From NCBI GenBank assembly GCA_035651755.1, contig DASRFA010000041.1, positions 51,765 through 115,764 of the forward strand: 64,000 nt of DNA, read 5' to 3'. Each line of letters begins with the position of its first letter. Position 1 is the first letter of the stretch. Positions 7,983 to 17,289 of the stretch are shown one piece after another. A model generated the notes under the pieces. It ran no database searches. It had not been told where the DNA came from and was given only the letters and a program-made list of their open reading frames with translations. This DNA comes from DASRFA01 sp035651755 (GTDB taxonomy: Bacteria; Desulfobacterota; Binatia; UBA12015). A program made the translations under genes and the position numbers.

Positions 7983-10127
7983 TCACCGCGGCGCGTGGCC
8001 GCGTCCGAGCAGCAGCGCGACCGCGAGCGCGCTCGCGAGCGAAAGCAGCGCGCCGGTCGCGAGCCCGGGCGGCCGATAGCGCATCTCGACGAGGTGGCGC
8101 CCGGCGAGCACGGGAACGCCGCGCACGAGCCCGTTCACGCGCGCGATCGCCTCGGACTCGCCGTCGATCGTCGCGGTCCATCCGTCGGCCCAGGTGTCGT
8201 TCACGACGAGGAGACCCGGGCTCGCGACCTCGACCTCGAGGGACGCGACCGCCGGCTCGTCGGCGAGCCACCGCACGGCGTGCGGGTTCTCCGGCAGCGT
8301 CACTTCCCGCAGCTCGAGGCCGAGGCGCTCGCGGAGGCGGGCGGCGTCCGGCTCCTCCACGACCGCGAGACCGGCGTGCGTTCCGGGACGGGAGAGCGCG
8401 AAGCGCCCGACCGATGCCAGCAGGTCGCGCGCGACGACGATCCGGCGCGCGACGAACGCGCGCGGCGCCGCGCCGTCGAGCCGATAGAGATGGACGCCTC
8501 CACCGCCGCCCGCGATCGGCACCTCGCGCGCGACCGCCGACCCGTCGAACGGCACCCAGGTCGTCGCGTAGCGCGTGCCGAGAGCCGCCAGCGCGCCGAG
8601 CGCGCCGTCCCGCTCGCTCGCGCCGAGGGCGCGCTGCAGCAGCTCGTGCGCGACCAAGTTGAGGGAGCTCGGCGTGTTGACGTTCGCGAGACCCCAAAGC
8701 TCGCCCGTCGCCGCGAAAAGGAGGTCGCGATCGAGCCGGAGCGCGTCGCGGCTCGAGGTGGCGGGCGGGATCCCGGTCCCGTTCGAGTAGTAGCGCACGG
8801 GAGCTCGCGCCACGTCCGCGCCGCGCGCGGCGTCGAGCCCGAGCGGCGCGGCGCTCCCGGCGCTCGCGTCGCTCGCGATCGCGCGCGCGACCGCGGGCGG
8901 CGCGAGGACGTCGTCCGACGGCACGCCCGCGAGCGTCGAGCGCGTCACCAGCGCGAGCGGAACGACGGCCGCGAGCGCGAGCGCGGCCGGCGCGGCGAGC
9001 GCGGCCGCCCGCAGCGCGCCCGTGGAGCGCGCGGCGACCCGGCGCGACGCGGCGATCGCGCGCGCCGCGCCGAACGCGGCCGCGACCGCGACCACCGCGT
9101 GCAGCGCGACCAGCGCCTTTCCCGGGTAGCGGACGACGCTCGCGAGCGGCAGCGTCCGCGTCAGGAACGGAAAGAGCGGCGTCGCGTCGCCGAGCGCGAG
9201 CGCCGACACCGCGATCGCGAGGGCGATCAGGACGGCCCGGCGACCGCGCGGGGCCGCGACGGCGCCGACGACCGCGAGGCCGGCCGCGACCGGACCCACG
9301 TAGACCGAGCGGAGGAAGGGCGTCGGGGCGAGCGGCCCGCGCTCGATCACGAGCTGCGCGAGCTGAACCGGAGGAGCCGCGAAGCGAGCCGCCGCGTCCG
9401 GCGAGAAGCCCTGCACGGCGCGCCAGGTCTCGCGCGCGTACGCGAGGATCGGTACGACCTCGACCGCGCTCAGCCCGGCCGCCAGGACCGGCACGAGGAG
9501 AGCGCGCACATCGGCCGACCAGAGGAGGAGCGCGACCGCCACGAGCGCGATCATCTCGGGGCTGCCGGCGAGGAAGACCGGCGCCATCGCGAGCGCGGCC
9601 CACGCGACGCGCGCGGGGGCGCGCCGCGGTCGCGACCACGCATAGAGGACCCAAGGCAGCCAGGCGATCGCGGACAGGTGGTTCGCGACGTTCGCGAGCG
9701 AGACCAACGCGCCGCCGAGCGCCCACACGAGCGCGCCGACGAGCGCCGCGAGAGCCGGAAGGCCGACGGTGCGCAGGCAGCGCTCCGCCCCGAGGGCCGT
9801 CCAGAGGTAGTGGCCGACGAGGAACCAGCCGTAGCCGCGTGCGAACGGCGGAACGAGGAGCAGCAGGTTGCCGGGCGACAGCACGCCCGGCAGCGGGTCG
9901 GCGAAGAACGGCTTCCCGAGCGCGGGCGCCGGGTCCCACCACGGCATCTCGCCGCGGTGAAGGGACGTCGCGAGGAAGAGCTTGACGGGCAGCACGGCCG
10001 ACAGGGCGTCGCGATCGGCGACGACGAGCTCCCCGGTGAGGTAGGGCGCGAAGAACCAGGCGACCGCGGCGATCGCCACGGTCGCCGCCGCGATCGACTT
10101 GCTTCGCTCGCGCGTGCCTGATTTCAC
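7983..10127 (-). CDS. YfhO-like multi-pass membrane protein
   Basis: Large integral membrane protein of 714 residues with about 12 hydrophobic helices, the first near residues 11-30 and the last at the C-terminus (about 685-705). Between them is a long extracytoplasmic segment (about 400-680). The tail block around GWTATIDGESEAI followed by VPVLAGRHLVEMRYRPPG is typical of the bacterial YfhO family, whose members are linked to glycosylation of lipoteichoic acid or other surface glycans. The GTG at 10127 gives VKSGTRERSK right before the first helix; the frame upstream is Pro/Arg-rich and unlikely to be coding. The true substrate is unknown. Confidence 0.82.
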   Translation of the reverse strand: MKSGTRERSKSIAAATVAIAAVAWFFAPYLTGELVVADRDALSAVLPVKLFLATSLHRGEMPWWDPAPALGKPFFADPLPGVLSPGNLLLLVPPFARGYGWFLVGHYLWTALGAERCLRTVGLPALAALVGALVWALGGALVSLANVANHLSAIAWLPWVLYAWSRPRRAPARVAWAALAMAPVFLAGSPEMIALVAVALLLWSADVRALLVPVLAAGLSAVEVVPILAYARETWRAVQGFSPDAAARFAAPPVQLAQLVIERGPLAPTPFLRSVYVGPVAAGLAVVGAVAAPRGRRAVLIALAIAVSALALGDATPLFPFLTRTLPLASVVRYPGKALVALHAVVAVAAAFGAARAIAASRRVAARSTGALRAAALAAPAALALAAVVPLALVTRSTLAGVPSDDVLAPPAVARAIASDASAGSAAPLGLDAARGADVARAPVRYYSNGTGIPPATSSRDALRLDRDLLFAATGELWGLANVNTPSSLNLVAHELLQRALGASERDGALGALAALGTRYATTWVPFDGSAVAREVPIAGGGGGVHLYRLDGAAPRAFVARRIVVARDLLASVGRFALSRPGTHAGLAVVEEPDAARLRERLGLELREVTLPENPHAVRWLADEPAVASLEVEVASPGLLVVNDTWADGWTATIDGESEAIARVNGLVRGVPVLAGRHLVEMRYRPPGLATGALLSLASALAVALLLGRGHAPR

Positions 10128-10198
10128 GCGCGCAGGCGGGGCTCGGGTCGGCTCGCGGATGGGCCGAGCCCGGCCGGTCGCGCGGCCAGGAGGCGGAC

Positions 10199-11128
10199 AT
10201 GAGGTTCGGCATCCACACCGGTCCACAGCTCTGCACGATGGAGGAGCTGCGCGAGCTCTGGCGCTTCGCCGACGCGAACGGCTTCCACTGGGTGTCGGTG
10301 TGGGACCATTTCTACCCCGCCGAGCTCGCCGACCACGACCGCCCCTGCTTCGAGGCGACCGCCGCGCACACCGCGCTCGCGTGCGAGACCCGGAACGTGC
10401 GCGTCGGCTGCCTCGTGTACTGCGCCGCCTACCGGCACCCCGCCGTGCTCGCCAAGGCGCTCGTCACGATCGACCACGTGAGCGGCGGCCGCATGGAGTG
10501 CGGGCTCGGGGCGGGATGGCACCAGCAGGAGTTCGAGGCACACGGCATCCCTTTCCTGCCGATCGGACGGCGCCTCGACCAGCTCGAGGAGGCCATCGCG
10601 ATCGTCCGCGGCCTCTTCCAGGACGAGCGGACGACGGTGGTCGGTCGAACCTGGCGCGTCGACGGCGCGTACGGGAACCCGAAGCCGCTGCAGGCGCGGC
10701 CGCGCATCTGGATCGGCGGCGGCGGCGAGAAGCGCCTCCTGCGCATCGTCGCCCGCCACGCCGACGGCTGGAACATCCCGTTCGTCGCGCCCGAGGTGTG
10801 GGGCGCGAAGAACGCCGTCCTCGACCGCTGGTGCGAGAGCGAGCGGCGCGACCCGCGCGCGATCGTGCGCACCGTCAACCTCGCGCCCGCGCTCGCGGAG
10901 AGCGAGCGCGACCTGCCGCGCCTCGAGGAGCAGGTGGGCCACCAGTTCGGGAAGCTGCTTCCGCTCCTCCGCCCGGGAATGCTCATCGGGACACCCGATC
11001 GCGTCGCCGAGCGCGTGCGCGAGTACGAGCGGCTCGGCTGCGAGTGGGTGATCCTCGCGCTGCGGGCGCCGTTCGATCTCGCCGGCCTCCGCCTCTTCGC
11101 CGACGCGGTCATGCCGCGGTTCGCATAG
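10199..11128 (+). CDS. LLM-class flavin/F420-dependent oxidoreductase
   Basis: Bacterial-luciferase-like TIM-barrel oxidoreductase, 309 residues. It opens MRFGIHTGPQ, carries a WVSVWDHFYP strand where family members bind F420 or FMN, and has SGGRMECGLGAGWHQQEF, the signature loop of this subgroup. A second block, RPRIWIGGGGEKRLLRI, precedes the C-terminal helices. A clean AGGAGG lies 6 nt before the ATG. It stands alone between a convergent transporter operon and a divergent membrane protein. Cofactor (F420 or FMN) and substrate cannot be settled from the sequence. Confidence 0.88.
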   Translation: MRFGIHTGPQLCTMEELRELWRFADANGFHWVSVWDHFYPAELADHDRPCFEATAAHTALACETRNVRVGCLVYCAAYRHPAVLAKALVTIDHVSGGRMECGLGAGWHQQEFEAHGIPFLPIGRRLDQLEEAIAIVRGLFQDERTTVVGRTWRVDGAYGNPKPLQARPRIWIGGGGEKRLLRIVARHADGWNIPFVAPEVWGAKNAVLDRWCESERRDPRAIVRTVNLAPALAESERDLPRLEEQVGHQFGKLLPLLRPGMLIGTPDRVAERVREYERLGCEWVILALRAPFDLAGLRLFADAVMPRFA

Positions 11129-11166
11129 CGCAACGCCGGACGCACACGCCGCGCGGCCGGCTCCGG

Positions 11167-11697
11167 TCACGGCGCCATCTTCGCGAGCCACGTGACGACG
11201 CCGCCGGCCAGGATCAGGAACACCGGGTTGATCTTGACGCGAAGGAGGATCAGCACGACGGCGGCCGCGATCACGTACGGGAGGACGCCCTCGCCCGCCA
11301 TGACCGTGCGCTCGATCGAGATCGCGCCGGCGAGGATGAGCCCGACCGTCACCGGCCCGAGACCGCGCGCGAGCGACGCGCGCCACGGGTTGTCCGCGAA
11401 GCGGTCCCACAGCTTCCCGGCGTAGAAGGTGATCACGCCCGAAGGCACGAAGAAGCCGACGAGCGCCGCGAGCGCTCCCGCGAAGCCACAGACGTGGTAG
11501 CCGATCACGCTCACCATGAGCATGTTCGGCCCGGGCGCGAGCTGCCCCAGGCTGTAGATCTGACCGAACTGGTCGGCGGTGATCCACGGCGACGCGCCGA
11601 CCGTGAGCGACTTCATCTCGGGCAGCACGGCGGCCCCGCCCCCGACCGCGAGGATCGAGAGCAGCGAGAAGACGCCGAGGATCTGGAGCGCGAGCAT
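11167..11697 (-). CDS. Chromate transporter, C-terminal-half type subunit
   Basis: Member of the ChrA family in its split short-chain form, 176 residues with about five hydrophobic helices. It contains FSLLSILAVGGGAAVLPEM, YSLGQLAPGPNMLMVSVIGY and FVPSGVITFYAG. These correspond to the family's conserved FGGG/PGP helices. Its ATG overlaps the stop of the upstream half by 1 nt (TGATG), so the two halves are made together and probably form one antiparallel transporter. Chromate export is the known family function; the real anion here is not proven. Confidence 0.88.
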   Translation of the reverse strand: MLALQILGVFSLLSILAVGGGAAVLPEMKSLTVGASPWITADQFGQIYSLGQLAPGPNMLMVSVIGYHVCGFAGALAALVGFFVPSGVITFYAGKLWDRFADNPWRASLARGLGPVTVGLILAGAISIERTVMAGEGVLPYVIAAAVVLILLRVKINPVFLILAGGVVTWLAKMAP

Positions 11698-12398
11698 CAG
11701 GCGGCCCCGCGTGGCGACCCCGGATCGTCGGCCGTCGCGCTCCGCCTCGGGCGATAGATCCACACCGCGAGCGGCGCGATCGTGAGCAGCACGACGACGA
11801 GCGAGACGTGCAGAAAGGCGACCGCGCCCAGGGTCGCGACTGCGATCGCCACGTCGGTCGCGCCCCGGATGACCGGCCGCGAGATCTTCCACGTCGTCTC
11901 GACCAGGAGACCGACGGCGGCCGAACCGACGCCGACCAGGATCGAGCGCATGTCGAAGGCGCGCGCGTTCGAGAGGAAGGCGATCCCGAGCGTCATCACC
12001 ACGATCGTCCCGGGCAGCATCATGCCGAGGCACGCGACGAGCGCGCCCGGGGCGCCGCGGAGCCGCTCGCCGACGTAGACGCTCATGTTGGTCGCGTTCA
12101 GACCCGGGAGCGTCTGGCTGAGCTCGAGGCCGGCGAGGAAGGTCTCGTCGTCGAGCCACTTCTCGCGCACGACGAGCGATTGCCGGAGGTACGCCACGAC
12201 GCCGCCGCCGAAGCTCGTCGCGCCGAGCGTCAGGAAGGCCCGGAAGATCTCCAGAAGGCTCACGCGCTCGACGCGCGCGGGGCCTGCGGCGCGAGCGACC
12301 TCTCCGTCCCCGGCGACGGCGGCGCTGCGCGCGACCGCCACCGCCATGCCGTGGTCGTCGTGGCGGGTCGGCTCGCCGACGCCGGCCGCCTCACTCAT
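11697..12398 (-). CDS. Chromate transporter, N-terminal-half type subunit
   Basis: First half of the split ChrA pair, 233 residues. A 45-residue Ala/Val-rich cytosolic leader is followed by LGATSFGGGVVAYLRQSLV and LELSQTLPGLNATNMSVYVG, the conserved half-transporter motifs. Further helices run to the C-terminus. The ATG at 12398 lies inside the last codons of the gene upstream (8-nt overlap), so the three minus-strand genes from 13320 form one transcription unit. Family members carry out proton- or gradient-driven chromate or sulfate movement. Confidence 0.88.
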   Translation of the reverse strand: MSEAAGVGEPTRHDDHGMAVAVARSAAVAGDGEVARAAGPARVERVSLLEIFRAFLTLGATSFGGGVVAYLRQSLVVREKWLDDETFLAGLELSQTLPGLNATNMSVYVGERLRGAPGALVACLGMMLPGTIVVMTLGIAFLSNARAFDMRSILVGVGSAAVGLLVETTWKISRPVIRGATDVAIAVATLGAVAFLHVSLVVVLLTIAPLAVWIYRPRRSATADDPGSPRGAA

Positions 12399-13320
12399 CG
12401 TGGCCGATCTTCTTCCCGGAAAGCTCGTAGTACATCGCGGTCTTCGTCGTCCCGAGCTCGACCCAGGCTCCGGTCTCGCGCTGCAGGAGCCGGTAAAGCC
12501 GCTCGGAGCGCAGCTTCGGGACCGGCTGGAGGCGGCCGTAGTGCCGGAAGTGCGTCTCGTACGCGAACTCCCCGATCATGATCTTGTGGGTCGCGGGATC
12601 GCGCCAGACGGCCATGTCGACCTTCGCGGTCTTCGCGCCGCGGAAGCCGAGCTCGCCCAGCTCGTAGAGCACCTCCTGCACGGGGACGGGCGTGGCGGCC
12701 GCGACCTTCGTCTTCGGCTTCACCCCGAGCACGGCGAGGCCGGGAAACATCTCGACGTAATCGCCGAAGGTCTTGAGCGGCGGCCCGCTTTCGTTCGGGA
12801 GCTGGCAGGTGTGCGAGAAGATGCTCCGCATCCCGCCGAGCTCGCTCCCGACGAGCAGGATCTCCTCCTTGAACTTGACGCGGCCCGCGACGCCCTTCGC
12901 CGGGTTCACGTCGACCGAGGCGGCGCGCCCGATGTCCGAGTTCCGGAATTTGAGCGTGAGCTCGTACTTGTGGCCCGGCGTCTCGCCCACGTACGGGCGG
13001 CGGATCCGCAGCATGAAGGAGTTCCGGTAGAGATCGCAGCCCGGCGTGTCGAGGAAGACGACGTCGCGGTACTTCGCTTCGGCCTCGTCCCGGCTCCGCT
13101 TGACGTGGATCAGGAGCTGCGAGGCGACCCGGCGCGCGAGCTTCCAGTAGTCGTGGACCTCGGTCGCGATGTCGTCCGAGAAGTCCGCCGCCTTCAGCAG
13201 GATCTTGAACTCGCGATAGTGGATCGACTCGTAGAGATCGAAGAGATCGACGTGCCTGTGCTCGCGCACGCGCTTGCCAGAGCTCGCGTCGCCCTTCGCT
13301 TTCGCCTTTCCCTTGCCCAC
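12391..13320 (-). CDS. CYTH-like protein of unknown function
   Basis: A 309-residue soluble protein that I cannot assign to a named family. A basic Lys/Gly-rich leader (residues 1-20) precedes a body with charged strands such as KYELTLKFRNSD, GRVKFKEEIL and KTAKVDMAVWRD. Their alternating basic/acidic pattern resembles CYTH/triphosphate-tunnel proteins, but the EXEXK signature was not found. The GTG at 13320 is chosen because GGAGGTGG sits about 8 nt upstream and no good ATG lies before the conserved body. It overlaps the chromate transporter start by 8 nt, so it is probably expressed with it. Confidence 0.6.
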   Translation of the reverse strand: MGKGKAKAKGDASSGKRVREHRHVDLFDLYESIHYREFKILLKAADFSDDIATEVHDYWKLARRVASQLLIHVKRSRDEAEAKYRDVVFLDTPGCDLYRNSFMLRIRRPYVGETPGHKYELTLKFRNSDIGRAASVDVNPAKGVAGRVKFKEEILLVGSELGGMRSIFSHTCQLPNESGPPLKTFGDYVEMFPGLAVLGVKPKTKVAAATPVPVQEVLYELGELGFRGAKTAKVDMAVWRDPATHKIMIGEFAYETHFRHYGRLQPVPKLRSERLYRLLQRETGAWVELGTTKTAMYYELSGKKIGHDE

Positions 13321-13415
13321 GCGCCCCACCTCCGCGCGCCGTTCTGCCCGATCGGATCGAGCGAGACAATGGCGCGCCGCTCTGTCGCCCGACGGAAGCG
13401 TTCGCGCCGCCGGCG

Positions 13416-14561
13416 TCAGCTCGCGAGGACTTCCTCGAGCTCGCCGAGCACGCGGGCGCGCCAGCGGACGAGGGGGCTCGTGCGGCGAAGCAGGTTCTCG
13501 GTCTCGGCGAGGACGGCGGGGAGCGACACGAGCCAGCAGTAGGGGTCGTCGCCGGAGCGAGTCGCGACGTCGGCGGGCGGCTCGAAGGGGAGCATCCACG
13601 CCGCCATGCGGCGGGTCTCGCCGGCGAGGAGGGCGCGGACCGCGACGTGCGCGAGGCGGCTCGCGAGCAGTCGGTCGAACGCCGACGGACGGCCGCCGCG
13701 GACGAGGTGCCCGAGGACGGTCACGCGCGTCTCGATCGGCGGGCGCGAGGTCGCGCTCGGACCCAGGATGGCGGACAGGTGCTGGTCGATCCGCGCCTTC
13801 AGGCGATCGGCCCCGATGCCGACCCCCTCCGCCTTCACGACGATCGCGCGACGCGTGCGACCGACGCGCGCGCGGATGCGGTCGATCGCGCGGACGACCG
13901 ACGCGACCACCTCGTCCTCCGCGCGCTCGGCTTCGGGAAAGAGCACGGCGTCGGCCCCGCTCGCGATCGCGGACGTCATCGCGAGGTAGCCGCAGTCGCG
14001 TCCCATGACCTCGACGATGAAGACGCGATCGTGCGCCGTCGCCGTGTCCGAGATCTTGTCGCAGGCGTCGACGATGGTGTTCATGGCGGTGTCGACGCCG
14101 ATCGCGAGACCCGTGAGCCCGATGTCGTTGTCGATCGACGCCGGGATGCCGACGACCCGCACCGGTGACTGGCCGGCCTCCTCGGGGTCGCAGAGCGCGC
14201 ACGCCCCCGCGAGCGAGCCGTTGCCGCCGATCACCAGCAGTCCATCGACACCCGCCTCCGCCAGCCGCGCGCGCGCGGCATCTCGCACGGCGCGCTCGTG
14301 GAAGTCGAGGCATCGCACCGAGCCGAGGATCGTGCCGCCCTCGCGGATGATCCCGGCGACGTCCGCCGGGCGGAGTGGCCGGAACTCGCCGTCGATGAGC
14401 CCCCGGTACCCGTGCTGCACGCCGAGGACCTCGCAGCCGCGCGCCAGCGCGATCAGCGTGGCGGCCCGGATCGCGGCGTTCATCCCGGGCGCGTCGCCGC
14501 CGCTCGTGAGGATCGCGATCCGGGGCGCGTCGCCACCGGCCGCTGCCGGGTTGTTCACCAT
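13416..14561 (-). CDS. pfkA: 6-phosphofructokinase
   Basis: Glycolytic phosphofructokinase, 381 residues. It has ILTSGGDAPGMNAAIR at the ATP site, VIGGNGSLAG in the nucleotide loop, ASIDNDI with the catalytic Asp pair, and VEVMGRDCGYLA for fructose 6-phosphate binding. Gly at the fourth position of GGNGS fits the ATP-dependent rather than the PPi-dependent class (which has Asp). Asn in place of the usual Asp in GGDGS is unusual, as is Ser in place of Thr in TIDND. The ATG at 14561 has GGAGG 6 nt upstream; a GTG at 14567 lies inside that Shine-Dalgarno. It is a single gene with no operon partner. Confidence 0.92.
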   Translation of the reverse strand: MVNNPAAAGGDAPRIAILTSGGDAPGMNAAIRAATLIALARGCEVLGVQHGYRGLIDGEFRPLRPADVAGIIREGGTILGSVRCLDFHERAVRDAARARLAEAGVDGLLVIGGNGSLAGACALCDPEEAGQSPVRVVGIPASIDNDIGLTGLAIGVDTAMNTIVDACDKISDTATAHDRVFIVEVMGRDCGYLAMTSAIASGADAVLFPEAERAEDEVVASVVRAIDRIRARVGRTRRAIVVKAEGVGIGADRLKARIDQHLSAILGPSATSRPPIETRVTVLGHLVRGGRPSAFDRLLASRLAHVAVRALLAGETRRMAAWMLPFEPPADVATRSGDDPYCWLVSLPAVLAETENLLRRTSPLVRWRARVLGELEEVLAS

Positions 14562-14712
14562 GCCCACCTCCGTCGTCGACTAGGCCTCGCCGCGACGGCG
14601 CCCGTCAAGCGTCCCGCGATGCCCGCGGGCGGCCGCCCCGCGGCGGCGGTCTCCGTTTCCAAGGGCGTCGAGCGCGCCTCGTGACCGCAGACGCGAGGTG
14701 ATATCGCAGGCC

Positions 14713-15684
14713 ATGGCCCGCACCTCGACGGACGCGCTGCCGGTCGCCGTCGCGCCGGAGGATCACCGCCTCGCGTTCGCGGGCCTCGGGGTCGCGACCT
14801 TCGGCTGGGCGTCGGCGTTCGTCGTCGGCAAGATCGTCCTCGGCGAGATGACGCCGCTCGCGATCGCGACCTGGCGCTACGCGATCGCCTCGCTCGTGCT
14901 CGTCCCGTTCGCCCTCCGGACCGGCGCGCCGAGCGCGCTCCGGAAGGCCGTGTCGCGGTCTCGCGCGCACGCGGCCGGCGAAATGCGACGCGTCATGGGC
15001 CACCTCGCGATCATGATCGTGGCGGGCGGCGTCCTCTACCCGTGGCTCTTCATGGGCGCGCTCCAGCGGACGTCGGCGACCAACACGTCGCTCCTGATCG
15101 CGCTCAACCCCGTGATGACGATCCTGCTGGCGCCGCTCGTCGGCGAGCCGTTCGAGCGCCGCCGCATCTCCGGAGCCGCGCTCGCGTTCGCGGGAGCCCT
15201 CGTCGTCATCAGCGGCGGCCACCTCGCGCGCATCGCCGCGCTCGATCTCAATGCCGGCGACGTTCTCGCGGTCGTCGCGGCGGCATGCTGGGCGGGATTC
15301 AACCTCGCGTCGCGCTCGGTCGTGCAGCGGCTCGCGCCCTCGGTCGCGAACTGCGCGGTGTACATCGGCGGCTTCGCCGCGCTCTTCGCGCTCGCCGCGC
15401 GCGAGGACCCGGTCGGCCAGCTGGTGCGCGCGACCCCGACGGCGATCGGCGGGATCGCCGCGATGGCGCTCCTCTCGTCGGTCCTCGCGGGGCAGCTCTT
15501 CCTCGTCGGCGTGCGCGCGGCCGGCGTCGGGCGCGCCGTCGTCTTCGTGTACCTGGTGCCCGTGATCACCGCGCTGCTCTCGTGCACGCTCCTCGGCGAG
15601 CCGTTCACCGCGGCACAGGCGGTCGGCGGCACCGTCGTGCTGGGCGGTCTCTGGCTCGCGACGTCGGCCGCGGCTTCCGCCTGA
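14713..15684 (+). CDS. EamA/DMT-family transporter
   Basis: Ten-helix drug/metabolite transporter, about 323 residues, with two EamA repeats. The first starts near LGVATFGWASAFVVGK and ends in a helix with ATNTSLLIALNPVMTILLA. The second starts near VVAAACWAGFNLASRSVV and ends with VFVYLVPVITALLSCTLLGE, the usual motif of the last helices. The ATG at 14713 is preferred; a GTG at 14698 in the same frame is possible. The substrate is unknown and the neighbours give no hint. Confidence 0.88.
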   Translation: MARTSTDALPVAVAPEDHRLAFAGLGVATFGWASAFVVGKIVLGEMTPLAIATWRYAIASLVLVPFALRTGAPSALRKAVSRSRAHAAGEMRRVMGHLAIMIVAGGVLYPWLFMGALQRTSATNTSLLIALNPVMTILLAPLVGEPFERRRISGAALAFAGALVVISGGHLARIAALDLNAGDVLAVVAAACWAGFNLASRSVVQRLAPSVANCAVYIGGFAALFALAAREDPVGQLVRATPTAIGGIAAMALLSSVLAGQLFLVGVRAAGVGRAVVFVYLVPVITALLSCTLLGEPFTAAQAVGGTVVLGGLWLATSAAASA

Positions 15685-15786
15685 GCCGGCCCCGCGACGG
15701 CGGCGCGGGCGCTTGACGCCCGAGGGCGGCGCGGGCCAGCGTTCGTGGTGCGGCACGCGCTCGGCGGCGTGCCCGGGAGGACTCGC

Positions 15787-16839
15787 ATGGATTTCGGCAT
15801 CGCCCTCGTGTCCGCGCCCGACTCGTGGAAGGTCGTGCGGCGCGCGGAAGAGCTCGGCTTCACGCACGCCTGGTTCTACGATTCGCAGATCCTCTGCACC
15901 GACGTCTTCGTCTCGATGGCGCTCGCCGCGGCGAACACGTCGCGCATCCGGCTCGGGACCGGCGTGCTCGTGCCTTCGAACCGGATCGCGCCGGTCGCGG
16001 CGAACGCGTTCGCGTCGCTGAACGCGCTCGCGCCCGGCCGCATCGACTTCGGCGTCGGGACGGGCTTCACGGCGCGCAACACGATGGGTCTCCCGCCGAT
16101 CAAGCTCTCGGAGCTCCGCGAGTACGTGCGGGTCGTCCAGGGGCTTCTCGGCGGCGAGACCGTCGAGTGGAAGCCGCTCGGCGACCCGCGGAAGATCCGC
16201 TTCCTCAACCCGGAAGTCGGGATGATCCGGCTCGGCGACCGCATCCCGGTCCACCTCTCCGCGTTCGCGCGCAAGGCGCGAGCGCTCACCGCCGAGATCG
16301 CCGACGGCTGGATGACGTTCATGTCGATGCTCCCGCTCGCGCTGCACGAGGCGGGCGAGATCGATGCGAGCTGCCGCGAGCGAGGCCGCGATCCGCGGTC
16401 GCTCTACAAGACGGTGTTCACCCTCGGCTGCGTGCTGAAGGACGGCGAGCCCATCGACGGGCCGCGCGCCCGCGCCCAGGCGGGACCGCTCGTGTCGGTC
16501 TTCTACCACGGCGCGATCGAGGGGACGGTGAAGGCCGTGCTTCCGCCCGCGATCCAGTCGCTCGTCGACGACTACCGGCGGCTCTACGAGGCCTACGAGC
16601 CCGCCGACGCCCGCTATCTGGCGCTCCACCGCGGGCACCTGATCTACGTCCGCCCCGAGGAGGAGCGCTTCGTGACGCCGGAGCTGATCGCGATGGCGAC
16701 CTTCACCGGGACCGCCGCGGAGCTCCGCGACCGCGTCCGCGCGCTCGCGGACGGCGGCTTCGACCAGCTCGCGATCCAGCTCGTCCACGGCCAGGAGTCC
16801 GCGATCGAGGACTGGGCCCGCGTGTTCGAGAAGGTGTAG
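15787..16839 (+). CDS. LLM-class flavin/F420-dependent oxidoreductase
   Basis: A second luciferase-like TIM-barrel oxidoreductase, 350 residues. It starts MDFGIALVSAPDSWK and contains RIRLGTGVLVPSNRIAP and GRIDFGVGTGFTARNTMG, blocks typical of F420-dependent LLM enzymes. The C-terminus has a TFTGTAAELRDRVRALADGG segment, the usual last helix before the cofactor pocket. GGGAGG sits 7 nt before the ATG and fixes the start; the frame extends only 14 codons upstream. It is unlike the first LLM protein at 10199 in length and motif detail, so the two are separate subfamilies, not a recent duplication. Confidence 0.88.
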   Translation: MDFGIALVSAPDSWKVVRRAEELGFTHAWFYDSQILCTDVFVSMALAAANTSRIRLGTGVLVPSNRIAPVAANAFASLNALAPGRIDFGVGTGFTARNTMGLPPIKLSELREYVRVVQGLLGGETVEWKPLGDPRKIRFLNPEVGMIRLGDRIPVHLSAFARKARALTAEIADGWMTFMSMLPLALHEAGEIDASCRERGRDPRSLYKTVFTLGCVLKDGEPIDGPRARAQAGPLVSVFYHGAIEGTVKAVLPPAIQSLVDDYRRLYEAYEPADARYLALHRGHLIYVRPEEERFVTPELIAMATFTGTAAELRDRVRALADGGFDQLAIQLVHGQESAIEDWARVFEKV

Positions 16840-16851
16840 CGCCGGCGCAGG

Positions 16852-17285
16852 TCAAGAATCGTCCGCGTTCAGCGACTCGAGGAAGCGCTCGAGGGCCGGC
16901 AGGTCGTCGGGCGCGAGCTCCATCCCGGCGAGCTCGGGCGCGGGATTGCGGAGCGCGCCCGAGCGCGCCGCCGCCGACGTCGCGACGTAGAAGTCGAGCA
17001 CGTCCCGATCGCGTCCTTCGTGCCGCCGTGGAGATACGGCGCGGAGTGTCCGAGGTCGCGGAGCGACGGCGTCTTGAAGACCGCGACCGCGAGCGAGAGC
17101 AGCCGGTCCGGAGCGCAGGTCGCGTCCGGCGACGTCCTGCGCGCGCAGAGGAAGCTCGTCAGCGCCGCCTGCGGCGCCGGCATCGCGGGGTTCGCGTAGA
17201 CGTTCCACGCCCCGAGGTCCGCGTCGCCGGGGCGCTCCGCCGACGGCGCGCGCGCACGCGACGGGCGACTGAAATTGATTGTCAT
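16852..17285 (-). pseudogene. Decayed cytochrome c peroxidase (MauG/CcpA-like), C-terminal fragment
   Basis: The reading frame from 17285 carries FKTPSLRDLGHSAPYLHGG, the hallmark of the second domain of di-haem peroxidases. The expected next block, DVLDFYV followed by ALERFLESLNADDS, is in another frame. Adding one base near 17007 joins the two into a continuous product of about 145 residues, so a one-base deletion or a sequencing error lies there. No CxxCH is present and an in-frame stop lies just upstream of the ATG, so both haem-binding segments are lost. Even if the shift is an error, this would be only a fragment. Confidence 0.72.
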
Positions 17286-17289
17286 TTTC
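17271..17289. promoter_or_regulatory. Candidate Fur-box-like operator
   Basis: The 19-mer GAAATTGATTGTCATTTTC matches the classical Fur consensus at 14 of 19 positions by eye and stands out as AT-rich in this genome. It overlaps the 5' end of the peroxidase remnant and lies about 105 nt before the ECF sigma gene, so it could have served either. No experimental or comparative support is available here. Confidence 0.35.
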
